A DNA stretch of 64,000 nt from Burkholderiaceae bacterium (GTDB lineage Bacteria > Pseudomonadota > Gammaproteobacteria > Burkholderiales > Burkholderiaceae_C). Below, in pieces: positions 18,389-26,880 of this stretch; the stretch's first letter is position 1, and the number at the start of each line of letters is the position of its first letter. The translations under genes and the position numbers were made by a program. The DNA lies in assembly GCA_030695205.1 (NCBI GenBank), contig JAUYTN010000025.1:62001-126000 (forward strand), written 5' to 3'. Below the pieces are notes generated by a model. The model had not been told where the DNA came from. It searched no databases and saw only the letters and a program-made list of their open reading frames with translations.

Positions 18389-20191
18389 TCAGAACGATTC
18401 GAGTGCCAGCCCGGTAACGCTTTCGGCACCTTCCACAATGGCGTCGCGCACACCGGGTGCGCGGGTCAGGAGGTGGTCGGCATAGAAGCGTGCCGTGGTG
18501 ATCTTGGCCTGCATGAACCCGGGGCCAAAGTCTCCGCAGTCGCCACTGGCCAGTGCGGCCTCGGCCACCAGCAGCGAGCGGGCCAGTTGCCAGCCCGCCA
18601 TCAGGTTGCCGGCCAGCATCAGGTAGGGCACGCTGCCAGCGAAGGCTGCATTGGGGTTGGAGCGGGTGTTGGCCACGATGAACTCCACCACGTCAACAAA
18701 TGCCAGGCGGGCGGCCTTGAGCTTGGCTGCCACAGCGGCAGCGTTGGCACCGCCTTGGGCCAGCAGCTCGGCCTCGGTCGCCTCCACATGGGCGGCAATG
18801 CCCTTGGCGGTCTGGCCGCCGTCGCGGGCGGTTTTGCGGCCCACCAGGTCGTTGGCCTGGATGGCGGTGGTGCCTTCGTAGATGGTGAGAATTTTGGCGT
18901 CGCGGTAGTACTGGGCCGCGCCGGTTTCTTCAATGAAACCCATGCCACCGTGCACCTGCACACCCATGCTGGTGACTTCCAGGCTTTGCTCGGTGCTGTA
19001 GCCCTTGACCAGCGGCACCATGAACTCGTAAAACGCCGCGTTTTGTTTGCGGGCGTCGGCATCGGGGTGGTGGTGGGCGGCGTCGTAGGCGGCGGCGGCG
19101 GTCAGCGCCAGGGCACGGCAGCCCTCGGTACTGGCGCGCATGGTCATGAGCATGCGCTTGACGTCGGGGTGGTGAATGATGGGTGCGCTGGCGGGCAGGC
19201 TGCCATCGACCGGGCGGCTTTGCACACGGTCTTTGGCATAGCCCACGGCCTTTTGGTAGGCACGCTCGGCAATGGCAATGCCTTGCACGCCCACAGCGTA
19301 GCGGGCGGCGTTCATCATGATGAACATGTACTCCAGGCCCCGGTTCTCCTGGCCCACCAGGTCGCCCACGGCGCCACCGTGGTCGCCAAACTGCAGCACG
19401 GCTGTGGGGCTGGCCTTGATGCCCAGCTTGTGTTCGATGCTCACGCAGAACACGTCGTTGCGCTCGCCCAGCACACCGCCCTCGCCCACCATGAATTTGG
19501 GCACCACAAACAGGCTGATGCCCTTGACGCCCTCAGGCGCACCGGGCACACGGGCCAGCACCAGATGGACGATGTTCTCGGCCATGTCGTGCTCACCATA
19601 GGTGATGTAGATCTTGGTGCCAAACACCTTGTAGGTGCCATCGGGCTGGGACTCCGCACGGGTGCGCACCGCCGCCAGGTCGGAACCTGCCTGGGGTTCG
19701 GTCAGGTTCATGGTGCCGGTCCACTGGCCGCTGACCAGTTTCTCCAGGTAGGTGGCCTTCAGCTCGTCGGAGCCTGCGGTCAGCAGCGCCTCGATGGCGC
19801 CGTCGGTCAGCAGCGGGCACAGTGCAAAGCTCATGTTGGCGCTGTTGAGCATTTCGCCACAGGCGGCACCAATGGTCTTGGGCAGACCTTGCCCGCCAAA
19901 GTCAACCGGGTGCTGCAGGCCTTGCCAGCCACCTTCGGCGTACTGTTTGAACGCTTCCTTGAAACCAGGGGTGGTGGTAACGACGGTGTCTTTCCAGCTG
20001 CTGGGGTTTTTGTCGCCTTCCCAGTTGAGGGGGGCCAACACGTCCTGGTTGAAGCGGGCGCACTCTTCCAGCACGGCCTGGGCGGTGTCGTAACCGGCGT
20101 CCTCAAAACCGGGCAGCCGGGACACCTGGTCGATATCGGCCAGGTGCTTGATGCCAAACAGCATGTCTTTGACGGGGGCAAGGTAACTCAT
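18389..20191 (-). CDS. Acyl-CoA dehydrogenase, long (600-residue) type
   Basis: This FAD-dependent acyl-CoA dehydrogenase passes electrons to ETF. At 600 residues it belongs to the long subgroup with extra N- and C-terminal domains, which includes 3-methylmercaptopropionyl-CoA dehydrogenase-like enzymes. Visible landmarks are the substrate and FAD loop NLTEPQAGSDLAAVRTRA, KIYITYGEHDMAENIVHLVL, VQVHGGMGFIEETGAAQYYRD, and the catalytic-glutamate loop ILTIYEGTTAIQANDLVGRK. A GGAGA sits before the ATG. The etfA and etfB genes lie just upstream on the same strand, but a terminator separates them, so this gene probably has its own promoter in the repeat-containing gap. The exact acyl substrate cannot be told. 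Confidence 0.9.
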   Translation of the reverse strand: MSYLAPVKDMLFGIKHLADIDQVSRLPGFEDAGYDTAQAVLEECARFNQDVLAPLNWEGDKNPSSWKDTVVTTTPGFKEAFKQYAEGGWQGLQHPVDFGGQGLPKTIGAACGEMLNSANMSFALCPLLTDGAIEALLTAGSDELKATYLEKLVSGQWTGTMNLTEPQAGSDLAAVRTRAESQPDGTYKVFGTKIYITYGEHDMAENIVHLVLARVPGAPEGVKGISLFVVPKFMVGEGGVLGERNDVFCVSIEHKLGIKASPTAVLQFGDHGGAVGDLVGQENRGLEYMFIMMNAARYAVGVQGIAIAERAYQKAVGYAKDRVQSRPVDGSLPASAPIIHHPDVKRMLMTMRASTEGCRALALTAAAAYDAAHHHPDADARKQNAAFYEFMVPLVKGYSTEQSLEVTSMGVQVHGGMGFIEETGAAQYYRDAKILTIYEGTTAIQANDLVGRKTARDGGQTAKGIAAHVEATEAELLAQGGANAAAVAAKLKAARLAFVDVVEFIVANTRSNPNAAFAGSVPYLMLAGNLMAGWQLARSLLVAEAALASGDCGDFGPGFMQAKITTARFYADHLLTRAPGVRDAIVEGAESVTGLALESF

Positions 20192-20240
20192 GAGGGTGTC
20201 TCCGAACGGTGTGGGGAGCCATCACAGGCTCCTACAATAC

Positions 20241-20290
20241 ATAGCAAACATCTCAATAAAAACAAGCGTAAACCGCCATTTTTTATTGAA
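20241..20290 (+). repeat. Dispersed repeat, copy b
   Basis: It begins ATAGCAAACAT and continues with AATAAAAACAAGCGTAAA and CATTTTTTATTGAA. It occupies the gap upstream of the minus-strand acyl-CoA dehydrogenase gene, between its start and the etfA terminator. Confidence 0.7.
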
Positions 20291-20323
20291 TTTTATCCAA
20301 CCAGGGCTTTGGAAGCAGCCAGG

Positions 20324-20355
20324 AAAAAAAGGGCGCCCATATCAGCGCCCTTTTT
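20324..20355 (-). terminator. Rho-independent terminator after etfA
   Basis: GGGCGC and GCGCCC arms around an 8-base loop, flanked by A and T runs that extend the stem. On the minus strand it ends in a T-run. It lies 12 bases past the etfA stop codon. The A/T flanks make it able to work on both strands. Confidence 0.8.
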
Positions 20356-20366
20356 GGCCTGCGGCA

Positions 20367-21299
20367 TCAGAGTGACTGGGTCAACTCAGGCACCGCCACG
20401 AACAGGTCGGCCACCAGCCCGTAGTCGGCCACCGAGAAGATGGGCGCTTCGGGGTCTTTGTTGATGGCCACGATGACCTTGCTGTCTTTCATGCCCGCCA
20501 GGTGCTGGATGGCGCCGCTGATGCCCGCGGCGATGTAGAGCTGGGGTGCCACGATCTTGCCGGTCTGGCCCACTTGCAGGTCGTTGGCGGCATAGCCTGC
20601 ATCCACCGCTGCGCGGCTGGCGCCAATGGCGGCACCGAGCTTGTCGGCCAGCGGGGTCATGACTTCGTCGAACTTCTCGGAGCTGCCCAATGCACGACCA
20701 CCGCTGACGATGACCTTGGCTGCTGTCAGCTCGGGGCGGTCGTTTTTGGCAATTTCGCTGCCCACGTAGCTGCTTTTGCCGCTGTCGGCGACGGCGGCGG
20801 TGGTTTCCACGGAGGCACTGCCGCCGCTGGTGGCTGCAGGGTCAAAGGCGGTGGTGCGCACGGTCAGCACCTGGGTAGCGTCTGCGCTTTTGACGGTGGC
20901 AATGGCGTTGCCGGCGTAGATGGGGCGCTCAAAGGTGCTGGCATTCACCACCTTGGTGATGTCGCTGACTTGAGCCACATCCAGCTTGGCAGCCACACGG
21001 GGGGCGGTGTTTTTGCCGCTGGCGGTGGACGGAAACACGATGTGGCTATAGCCACTGGCCAGTGCCAGCACCTGGGCGGCCACGTTTTCGGCCAGGCCGT
21101 GGGCCAGCGAAGGACCGTCGGCGTGGATGACTTTGGACACCCCGGCAATCTGGGCGGCGGCGGCGGCGGCAGCAGCGGCGTTGTGGCCGGCCACCAGCAC
21201 ATGCACGTCACCACCGCAGGCAGCCGCAGCGGTGATGGTGTTGAGGGTGGCGCCTTTGATGCTGGCGTTGTCGTGTTCGGCAATAACGAGTGCGGTCAT
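20367..21299 (-). CDS. etfA: Electron transfer flavoprotein alpha subunit
   Basis: This 310-residue subunit binds FAD and, with EtfB, carries electrons from acyl-CoA dehydrogenases to ETF:quinone oxidoreductase. The C-terminal FAD domain is complete: [54 protein letters not shown] and the end [11 protein letters not shown]. The N-terminal half is an adenine-nucleotide-alpha-hydrolase-like fold with an unusually Ala-rich segment near residues 60-69. It follows etfB by 53 bases on the same strand and is in the same operon. Confidence 0.96.
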   Translation of the reverse strand: MTALVIAEHDNASIKGATLNTITAAAACGGDVHVLVAGHNAAAAAAAAAQIAGVSKVIHADGPSLAHGLAENVAAQVLALASGYSHIVFPSTASGKNTAPRVAAKLDVAQVSDITKVVNASTFERPIYAGNAIATVKSADATQVLTVRTTAFDPAATSGGSASVETTAAVADSGKSSYVGSEIAKNDRPELTAAKVIVSGGRALGSSEKFDEVMTPLADKLGAAIGASRAAVDAGYAANDLQVGQTGKIVAPQLYIAAGISGAIQHLAGMKDSKVIVAINKDPEAPIFSVADYGLVADLFVAVPELTQSL

Positions 21300-21352
21300 G
21301 GTGAGGGGTTCTTTCCTGGGTTGGGGGCTGACGGATGGGCTGGGGGTGATGC

Positions 21353-22102
21353 TCAGATCACCTTGGCTTCGGTCTTCAGCTTGGCCACCAGGGTGGCAAC
21401 GTCGGGCACCAGAATACCGGCGCTGCGCTTGGGCGGCTCGGACACACTGAGCGTGGTCAGGCGGGGGGCCACATCCACACCCAGAGCATCGGGGGTGAGA
21501 GCTTCCAGTGGCTTCTTCTTGGCCTTCATGATGTTGGGCAGGGTGACGTAGCGAGGCTCGTTCAGGCGCAGGTCGGTGGTCACCACGGCTGGCAGGCTCA
21601 CGCTCAGGGTTTCCAGGCCGCCATCAATTTCGCGGGTGATGCTGGCCTTGCCATCGGCCACTTCAACCTTGCTGGCAAACGTGGCCTGGGCCATATCGGT
21701 CAGGGCTGCCAGCATCTGGCCGGTCTGGTTGGCGTCATCGTCAATGGCCTGCTTGCCCAGAATGACCATGCCAGGCTGCTCTTTGGCCACCAGAGCGGCC
21801 AACAGCTTGGCCACGGCCAGGGGTTGCAACTCCACGTCGGTTTCAACGAGGATGCCCCGGTCGGCACCAATGGCCATGGCGGTGCGCAGGGTTTCTTCGC
21901 ATTTCTTCACCCCACAGGACACCACCACCACCTCGCTGACGGCGCCCTTTTCTTTCAGGCGGACAGCTTCTTCCACCGCGATCTCGTCAAAGGGGTTCAT
22001 GCTCATCTTGACATTGGCAATGTCCATGCCGCTGCCGTCGGGCTTGACCCGAACTTTGACGTTGTAGTCCACCACGCGTTTGACAGCGACAAGTACTTTC
22101 AT
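21353..22102 (-). CDS. etfB: Electron transfer flavoprotein beta subunit
   Basis: This 249-residue subunit binds AMP and supports the FAD-binding EtfA. Family features are [20 protein letters not shown] at the start, [19 protein letters not shown], the loop [17 protein letters not shown] and the signature [20 protein letters not shown]. An AGGAG ribosome-binding site precedes the ATG. It is the first gene of the etfB-etfA pair. A perfect 8-base inverted repeat about 60 bases upstream is a probable operator. Confidence 0.96.
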   Translation of the reverse strand: MKVLVAVKRVVDYNVKVRVKPDGSGMDIANVKMSMNPFDEIAVEEAVRLKEKGAVSEVVVVSCGVKKCEETLRTAMAIGADRGILVETDVELQPLAVAKLLAALVAKEQPGMVILGKQAIDDDANQTGQMLAALTDMAQATFASKVEVADGKASITREIDGGLETLSVSLPAVVTTDLRLNEPRYVTLPNIMKAKKKPLEALTPDALGVDVAPRLTTLSVSEPPKRSAGILVPDVATLVAKLKTEAKVI

Positions 22103-22162
22103 GGGTTTGGCTCCTGTTGTTGATAGTCAGGGTGAAAAAACGATACACAGTGTTGAGTTGCC

Positions 22163-22180
22163 GTTGACGTAAACGTCAAC
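22163..22180. promoter_or_regulatory. Palindromic operator upstream of etfB
   Basis: GTTGACGTAAACGTCAAC is a perfect 8-base inverted repeat with a 2-base centre, about 60 bases before etfB. It resembles operators described for regulators of fatty-acid and branched-chain amino-acid degradation such as MerR-type LiuR. The regulator is not in the window, so this is inference from sequence and position. Confidence 0.6.
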
Positions 22181-22257
22181 TACCGGCCATTGTAGAAGGT
22201 GACCGCTGGATACTCAAGACATAAAAAGAACGACCGTGCTTTTTTATTATAGGCACA

Positions 22258-23598
22258 TCACCGCACCCCCGCGTCGGTCGGGGACTCTGGCAGCTGGATG
22301 CGAGACTCAGGTGTCGGCCCAGCCACGGTATGCACCACCCGCTGCGGGAACGGAATCTCGATACCGTTGGCACGCAGTGAGGCCAGTATCGACATGTTCA
22401 CCATCGAGCGGATGCCCATCTGTCCGTTTTCCGGGTCTGCTATCCAAAAGCCAACGGTGAACTCCAACCCGTCGGCCCCAAACGCACTGAGCGAAGCACT
22501 GGGCCCCGGGTCCTTCAGCACGCGGGCATGGCTGGCGGTTGCCTCCAGAAGCAACGCCTGGACCTGAGCGACATCGCTGTCGTAGCTCACCGACACCACC
22601 GTGGACACCCACACCCTGCGGTCAGCCAGGGAGAGGTTCTCCACCCGGGTGGTCATGAGAATTTCGTTGGGCACGATGGATTCGCGCCCACCCAACGACC
22701 GGATCAGGGTGTAGCGGGCGTTGATGTTTGTCACCCGGCCCTCGAAGCCATCCACCATCACCATGTCGCCAATGCGCACACTGCGCTCGGCCAGAATGAC
22801 AAAGCCGCTGACGTAGTTGGCCGCCAGCTTTTGCAGGCCAAAGCCAATGCCCACACCGATGGCGCCACCCAGCACCGACAAGGCGGTCAGATCGATGCCA
22901 ACGGCCGACAGGGCCATCATCAGCCCCACAAAGGTCAGCAGCGCCTTGAGCGCATTGCTCACAGCCTTGCGCAGCGACAGCTCGCCGCCGCTGGCGTTGC
23001 GCAGCAGCTGGTTTTCGATGGCAGAAGAAATCCACAGCGTGATGATCAGCACCGCACCTGCGGTCAGCACCCCCTCGATGAGGGTACGCAGCGTGATTTG
23101 GGTACCCCCCAAGGACCAGCTCACTTGGTCCATCTCCGACAGGATGACCGGCAGCAGCCCCAACGTCCACAGCACCACTGCCACCCAGGCCAGCCAGGAG
23201 ATGCTGCGCTCCGTGACCCGCACCCATCGCCTGTCGCCAAAGGCCAGCCGCAGCACCCGAACGCCCAACCGAATCACCAGCAGCGAAATCAGCACCGGCA
23301 TGGCCAGTACCAGCACAGGCACCACCATGAACTGCGCAGCCACCGTCTTGGCCACATAGGCCAGCACCAGCAGCAATGCGGGAAACAGCACCCCGTCCAC
23401 GCCCTTGCTGCCCAGCCAGACAGAGCCGCCACGGCCCGCCTGGCCCAGCGTGCGCCCCAGGACGGCCACCCCGCCCCAGGCCAGCAGCACACAGGCGACC
23501 AGCACAGCCAACTCGACCAGCACAGTGGCCTGTGTAAACGGCTGCAGCCACAGGGAAAAATCGTGAATAGGGGTGGCTTGAATGGGGGCGGATGTCAT
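22258..23598 (-). CDS. MscS-family mechanosensitive ion channel
   Basis: This 446-residue inner-membrane protein has five to six predicted hydrophobic segments in the first 270 residues, more than the three of the small MscS. The pore helix region reads GGAIGVGIGFGLQKLAANYV, the typical Gly/Ala-packed MscS motif. The cytoplasmic beta domain follows (SVRIGDMVMVDGFEGRVTNI, SIVPNEILMTT) and then the mixed C-terminal domain. It should release small solutes on hypo-osmotic shock. It stands alone, downstream of and facing the same way as genes to its left, with no clear operon partners. Confidence 0.9.
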   Translation of the reverse strand: MTSAPIQATPIHDFSLWLQPFTQATVLVELAVLVACVLLAWGGVAVLGRTLGQAGRGGSVWLGSKGVDGVLFPALLLVLAYVAKTVAAQFMVVPVLVLAMPVLISLLVIRLGVRVLRLAFGDRRWVRVTERSISWLAWVAVVLWTLGLLPVILSEMDQVSWSLGGTQITLRTLIEGVLTAGAVLIITLWISSAIENQLLRNASGGELSLRKAVSNALKALLTFVGLMMALSAVGIDLTALSVLGGAIGVGIGFGLQKLAANYVSGFVILAERSVRIGDMVMVDGFEGRVTNINARYTLIRSLGGRESIVPNEILMTTRVENLSLADRRVWVSTVVSVSYDSDVAQVQALLLEATASHARVLKDPGPSASLSAFGADGLEFTVGFWIADPENGQMGIRSMVNMSILASLRANGIEIPFPQRVVHTVAGPTPESRIQLPESPTDAGVR

Positions 23599-23724
23599 GT
23601 CGTCGCTGTCAAAAACACAAGCGCCTCAGGCGCACGCAGCCGACATCGTAGCCGCAGCGGGCAAACCCCTGGCGCGCACGCGCCTCGGTTACGCTCGTGC
23701 TCTTCCCTACCCGCACACCCACCC

Positions 23725-24216
23725 ATGACCGACTGGAAAACCCAACAAATGATCGATGCCAGCGGTTGGCCGCTGGAAACGGCACACCTCCAACCCGGGG
23801 CCGACTTCAACGCCCGGCTGGATGGTGGCCTGGTGCCGCTGCACTGGGCCTGTGTCATGGGCAAGGCCGGTGTGCTCAATCACCTGCTGGCCCATGGTGC
23901 CCGCATCCAGGACACCACCGCAGACGGCCAGGACATGCTCACCCTGGCCGCAAAGTCCCAAGACTTTCAAACGGTGATGCGGGTCATCGACGCCCTCAAG
24001 TCTACCGGTGCCCCGCCCCCGACCAGTGGGCTCAAGGACCAGCTCACCCACACCTTCAAGACCAGCCACACCAACGCCAGAAACCGCTTGCAGCAAACCC
24101 TGAAAGACTGGGAACGGCTGCACAAAGCGCGTCCCAGGCAGACCGCGCCTGGGCCAGCCGATGCGGGTGCCGGTGGTGCAGCACTTGCCCCCGGTCAGCC
24201 AGCCGGCGTCGGCTGA
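23725..24216 (+). CDS. Small ankyrin-repeat protein
   Basis: This 163-residue protein has about two ankyrin repeats near residues 30-95. The clear unit is [20 protein letters not shown] followed by [20 protein letters not shown]. No signal peptide or membrane segment is seen, so it is probably a cytoplasmic protein-binding module. The C-terminal part is basic, then Ala/Gly/Pro-rich. The start [11 protein letters not shown] is the first ATG after the divergent mechanosensitive channel gene. Its 3' end overlaps the convergent arsenite transporter gene by 22 bases. The partner is unknown. Confidence 0.7.
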   Translation: MTDWKTQQMIDASGWPLETAHLQPGADFNARLDGGLVPLHWACVMGKAGVLNHLLAHGARIQDTTADGQDMLTLAAKSQDFQTVMRVIDALKSTGAPPPTSGLKDQLTHTFKTSHTNARNRLQQTLKDWERLHKARPRQTAPGPADAGAGGAALAPGQPAGVG

Positions 24217-25271
24217 TCGACGGGCCGCCAGCGGTTGACCAGTGCCACCAGCGACAGCATCACCGGCACCTCCACCAACACCCCCACCACCGTGGCCAGG
24301 GCCGCTCCGGAGTTGAGCCCGAAGAGTGAAATGGCCACCGCCACCGCCAGCTCGAAGAAGTTGGAGGTGCCAATCAGGCAGGCCGGGCCTGCGATGTTGT
24401 GCGGCAGCTTGAGCCAGCGAGCCCCCCACCAGCCCACAAAGAAGATCAGATAGGTCTGGATCAGCAGCGGCACCGCCACCATGGCAATGATCAGCGGCTG
24501 GTCCAGAATGGTGGTTGCCTGAAACCCAAACAGCAACACCACCGTGGCCAATAAACCCGCCACGGACCAGGGTTTGAGCCTGGCCACGAACCCACCCACC
24601 GCATGCGGGCCACGGCGCGCCAGCACCTGGCGGGTCAACACGCCCGCCACCAGTGGCAGCACCACATACAGCACGGTGGACAGCAGCAGCGTCTCCCAGG
24701 GCACGGTCACATCGGTCACGCCCAGCAGGAAAGCGGCAATGGGCGCAAACGCAACGATCATCACCAGATCGTTGATGGACACCTGCACCAGGGTGTAGGC
24801 CGGGTCGCCCTTGACCAACTGGCTCCACGCAAACACCATGGCGGTGCACGGTGCCACACCCAACAGAATCATGCCGGCGATGTACTCGCTGGCGGTGGCG
24901 GGGTCCACCCACGGGGCGAAGATGTGCTTGAAAAACAGCACACCCAGCGCCGCCATGGTGAAGGGTTTGATGAGCCAGTTGACTGTTAGCGTCAGCGCCA
25001 GCCCCTTGGGTTTGCTGCCCACATCGCGCACCGCAGACCAGTCGATCTGGATCATCATGGGGTAAATCATGACCCAGATGAGCACCCCCACCGGCAGGTT
25101 GACCTGGGCCACCTCCATGCCCCCAATGGCCTGGAAGACACCAGGCAACCACTGGCCCAACACCATGCCCCCAACGATGCTGGCCAGCACCCACACCGAC
25201 AGGTAACGCTCGAACAAGCCCATGGGTGATGGGCTGGCCTGCGCCACGCCGGGTGCCTGCGCGGCACTCAT
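24195..25271 (-). CDS. acr3: ACR3-family arsenite efflux transporter
   Basis: This 358-residue inner-membrane permease of the ACR3 (bile/arsenite/riboflavin) family exports arsenite. About ten hydrophobic segments are visible. The conserved Cys lies in [13 protein letters not shown], and the conserved [20 protein letters not shown] is near the end. The start codon overlaps the arsR-arsC stop by a few bases, so it is the last gene of the arsI, arsR-arsC, acr3 operon. No arsA-type ATPase is present, so export should run on the membrane potential. Confidence 0.95.
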   Translation of the reverse strand: MSAAQAPGVAQASPSPMGLFERYLSVWVLASIVGGMVLGQWLPGVFQAIGGMEVAQVNLPVGVLIWVMIYPMMIQIDWSAVRDVGSKPKGLALTLTVNWLIKPFTMAALGVLFFKHIFAPWVDPATASEYIAGMILLGVAPCTAMVFAWSQLVKGDPAYTLVQVSINDLVMIVAFAPIAAFLLGVTDVTVPWETLLLSTVLYVVLPLVAGVLTRQVLARRGPHAVGGFVARLKPWSVAGLLATVVLLFGFQATTILDQPLIIAMVAVPLLIQTYLIFFVGWWGARWLKLPHNIAGPACLIGTSNFFELAVAVAISLFGLNSGAALATVVGVLVEVPVMLSLVALVNRWRPVDQPTPAG

Positions 25272-26164
25272 GCGACGGCCCCAATGGCCACCAGCCGGGA
25301 GGTCAGCGCCAGCCGGTCCAGCGAAGCCAGGGGCAGCGACAGCAGCAGCTCAATGCGCCTGCGCATCACCGATGCGGCGTCTTTGATGGCCGCGCGCCTG
25401 GCCCCCTCCGGGCCCACCACAGCTGCCGGGTCGGCCACCCCCCAGTGGGCAGACACCGGCTGCCCAGGCCACAACGGGCACACCTCGCCAGCCGCCTGGT
25501 CACACACCGTGATGACAAAGTCCATCTCGGGCGCACCAGGGGCGGCAAACTCGTCCCACGATTTGCTGCGAAGTCCTTCGGTGGGAAGGCCGTTGGCGGT
25601 CAGAAAATCCAGCGCCAGCTGGTTGATGGCACCGGCAGGGTGGCTACCGGCCGAATACGCCTGAAAACGGCCACCGCCCAGCGCGTTGAGCAGCGACTCG
25701 GCCAGCACGCTGCGGGCCGAGTTAGCGGTGCACAAAAACAAGACACGGTAGGTTGCTGATGATTCACGCATGGAAGCTCCAGAAGTTTGGGGAAATTGGG
25801 TAGCAGGCCCGGCCAGCGGGCGCCAACCGGTGCCGCACCCGCCACCGGGCAGCTGCACAGCGCAGGGCTCGCCCTGGCAGCAGTTCTCGGTCAGGTGGGC
25901 AATGAGACCGTTCATGGCCGTGAAATGGGCCTGGTACAGAATTTTTCGGCCGTCGGGGCACTGCACCAGCAGGCCCGCGTGGGTCAGCTCTTTGAGGTGG
26001 AAGGACAGCGCCGATGGCGATAGCCCCAGGCGCTCGGCCAGCACCCCGGCGGCCAGACCTTCAGGGCCGGCCTGCACCAGCAGCTTGAACACCGCCAGTC
26101 GCGCATCGTGAGCCAGCGCGGCCAGGGCCCGCACCACATCGGTATGGGTCATGTGACCGGCCAT
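25268..26164 (-). CDS. Fused ArsR repressor and ArsC arsenate reductase
   Basis: This 298-residue frame joins two arsenic proteins with no stop codon between them. Residues 5-100 are an ArsR/SmtB winged-helix repressor with recognition helix [18 protein letters not shown] and candidate arsenite ligands in ENCCQGEPC (Cys 95, 96, 101). Residues 137 onward are a low-molecular-weight-phosphatase-type arsenate reductase, with the catalytic loop [11 protein letters not shown] (Cys 145, Arg 151) and two more Cys in [15 protein letters not shown], as in thioredoxin-linked ArsC. A GGAG box precedes an in-frame ATG at codon 132, so free ArsC could also be made. The chosen start overlaps the arsI stop codon (TGATG); an ATG four codons later is also possible. 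Confidence 0.88.
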   Translation of the reverse strand: MAGHMTHTDVVRALAALAHDARLAVFKLLVQAGPEGLAAGVLAERLGLSPSALSFHLKELTHAGLLVQCPDGRKILYQAHFTAMNGLIAHLTENCCQGEPCAVQLPGGGCGTGWRPLAGPATQFPQTSGASMRESSATYRVLFLCTANSARSVLAESLLNALGGGRFQAYSAGSHPAGAINQLALDFLTANGLPTEGLRSKSWDEFAAPGAPEMDFVITVCDQAAGEVCPLWPGQPVSAHWGVADPAAVVGPEGARRAAIKDAASVMRRRIELLLSLPLASLDRLALTSRLVAIGAVA

Positions 26165-26721
26165 CAGCAGCAGCCCTGGCGGGCACTGGGGCCGCAGCAA
26201 CCTGCAGCTACCCCAGCCGACGTGGTGGCAGGTGCGCAGCAGCCACTGGCAGCGGGTGCGCAGCAGACCTCGGATTTGCCTTCGGTTTCAGTAGCATCTG
26301 GCGCACAACAGACAAGCGCCGAGTGGCTATTTTCCTTACTGTTCTCGCCAAGGAAGGTAGGCACTGTGCCCAGCGTGTGGAACTGCTCCCAGGCCACGCC
26401 TTGCGGGTCGGTCACCCAGTACTTGTCGCTGCGGGCGTAGCAGCAGGTGGTTTCGCCTTCGTCCAGCAGGGCCATGTCCGCCGCCTGGGCTTGGGCTTTG
26501 AGGGTGGCCAAGTCATCGGCGTTGTCCACCTGGAGCCCCAAATGGTCCAGGCCGGGCCGGTCGCCCCGGGTCGAAATGGCAAAGTTCACCGGTGGGTCGC
26601 TCAGCATCCACTTGGCGTAGTCGCTCTCCACACGGGTGGGCCCGGCAGCAAACAGGCGGTTGTAAAAAGCGATGCTGGCGGCCAGATCGGCCACCGTCAG
26701 GTGGACGTGAAAACGTTTCAT
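26164..26721 (-). CDS. arsI: ArsI/CadI-type glyoxalase-fold protein (organoarsenical lyase) with Cys-rich tail
   Basis: This 185-residue vicinal-oxygen-chelate protein is like ArsI, a Fe(II) dioxygenase that splits the C-As bond of trivalent organoarsenicals. Candidate metal ligands are His 5 or 7 in FHVHLTV, His 60 in LDHLGL and Glu 112 in WEQFHTLG. The vicinal Cys pair of ArsI is in TTCCYARSDKYWVTDP. After residue 125 comes an in-frame piece of the dispersed repeat and then a tail with five CC pairs. The start MKRFHVHLTV has GGGAG upstream; a longer frame exists but looks non-coding. It is the first gene of the arsenic operon. CadI-type function is the alternative. Confidence 0.82.
   Translation of the reverse strand: MKRFHVHLTVADLAASIAFYNRLFAAGPTRVESDYAKWMLSDPPVNFAISTRGDRPGLDHLGLQVDNADDLATLKAQAQAADMALLDEGETTCCYARSDKYWVTDPQGVAWEQFHTLGTVPTFLGENSKENSHSALVCCAPDATETEGKSEVCCAPAASGCCAPATTSAGVAAGCCGPSARQGCC
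26290..26345 (+). repeat. Dispersed repeat, copy inside arsI
   Basis: It shares GTAGC, ACAGACAAGCG and the following TTTTC-rich end with other copies. It is read in frame by arsI and encodes roughly residues 126-144, joining the enzyme core to the Cys-rich tail. Confidence 0.6.
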
Positions 26722-26787
26722 GGATGAGCTCCCGGTGGACACGGCCACCCGCCGTGGGTGTCCGCTGGCGCTCATTCTATTCAATAT

Positions 26788-26803
26788 TTCAACGATTGAT
26801 GAA
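26788..26803. promoter_or_regulatory. Candidate ArsR operator before arsI
   Basis: TTCAACGATTGATGAA is an imperfect inverted repeat in the only AT-rich patch upstream of the arsenic operon, about 67 bases before arsI. Position and ArsR-like shape suggest an operator. Confidence 0.35.
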
Positions 26804-26880
26804 CAATAAAATCATTCACTGCCCGATCGGACCCGACCCCATACCAACACCCACCCTGCACCCGCATGGGGCACGCCTGT

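Noticed and set aside
22201..22257. AT-rich stretch after the mechanosensitive channel gene
   Set aside because: It has some repeat-like pieces (ATAAAAAGAACG, TTTTTTATTAT) and a weak stem, but is too diverged to call a repeat copy or a terminator.
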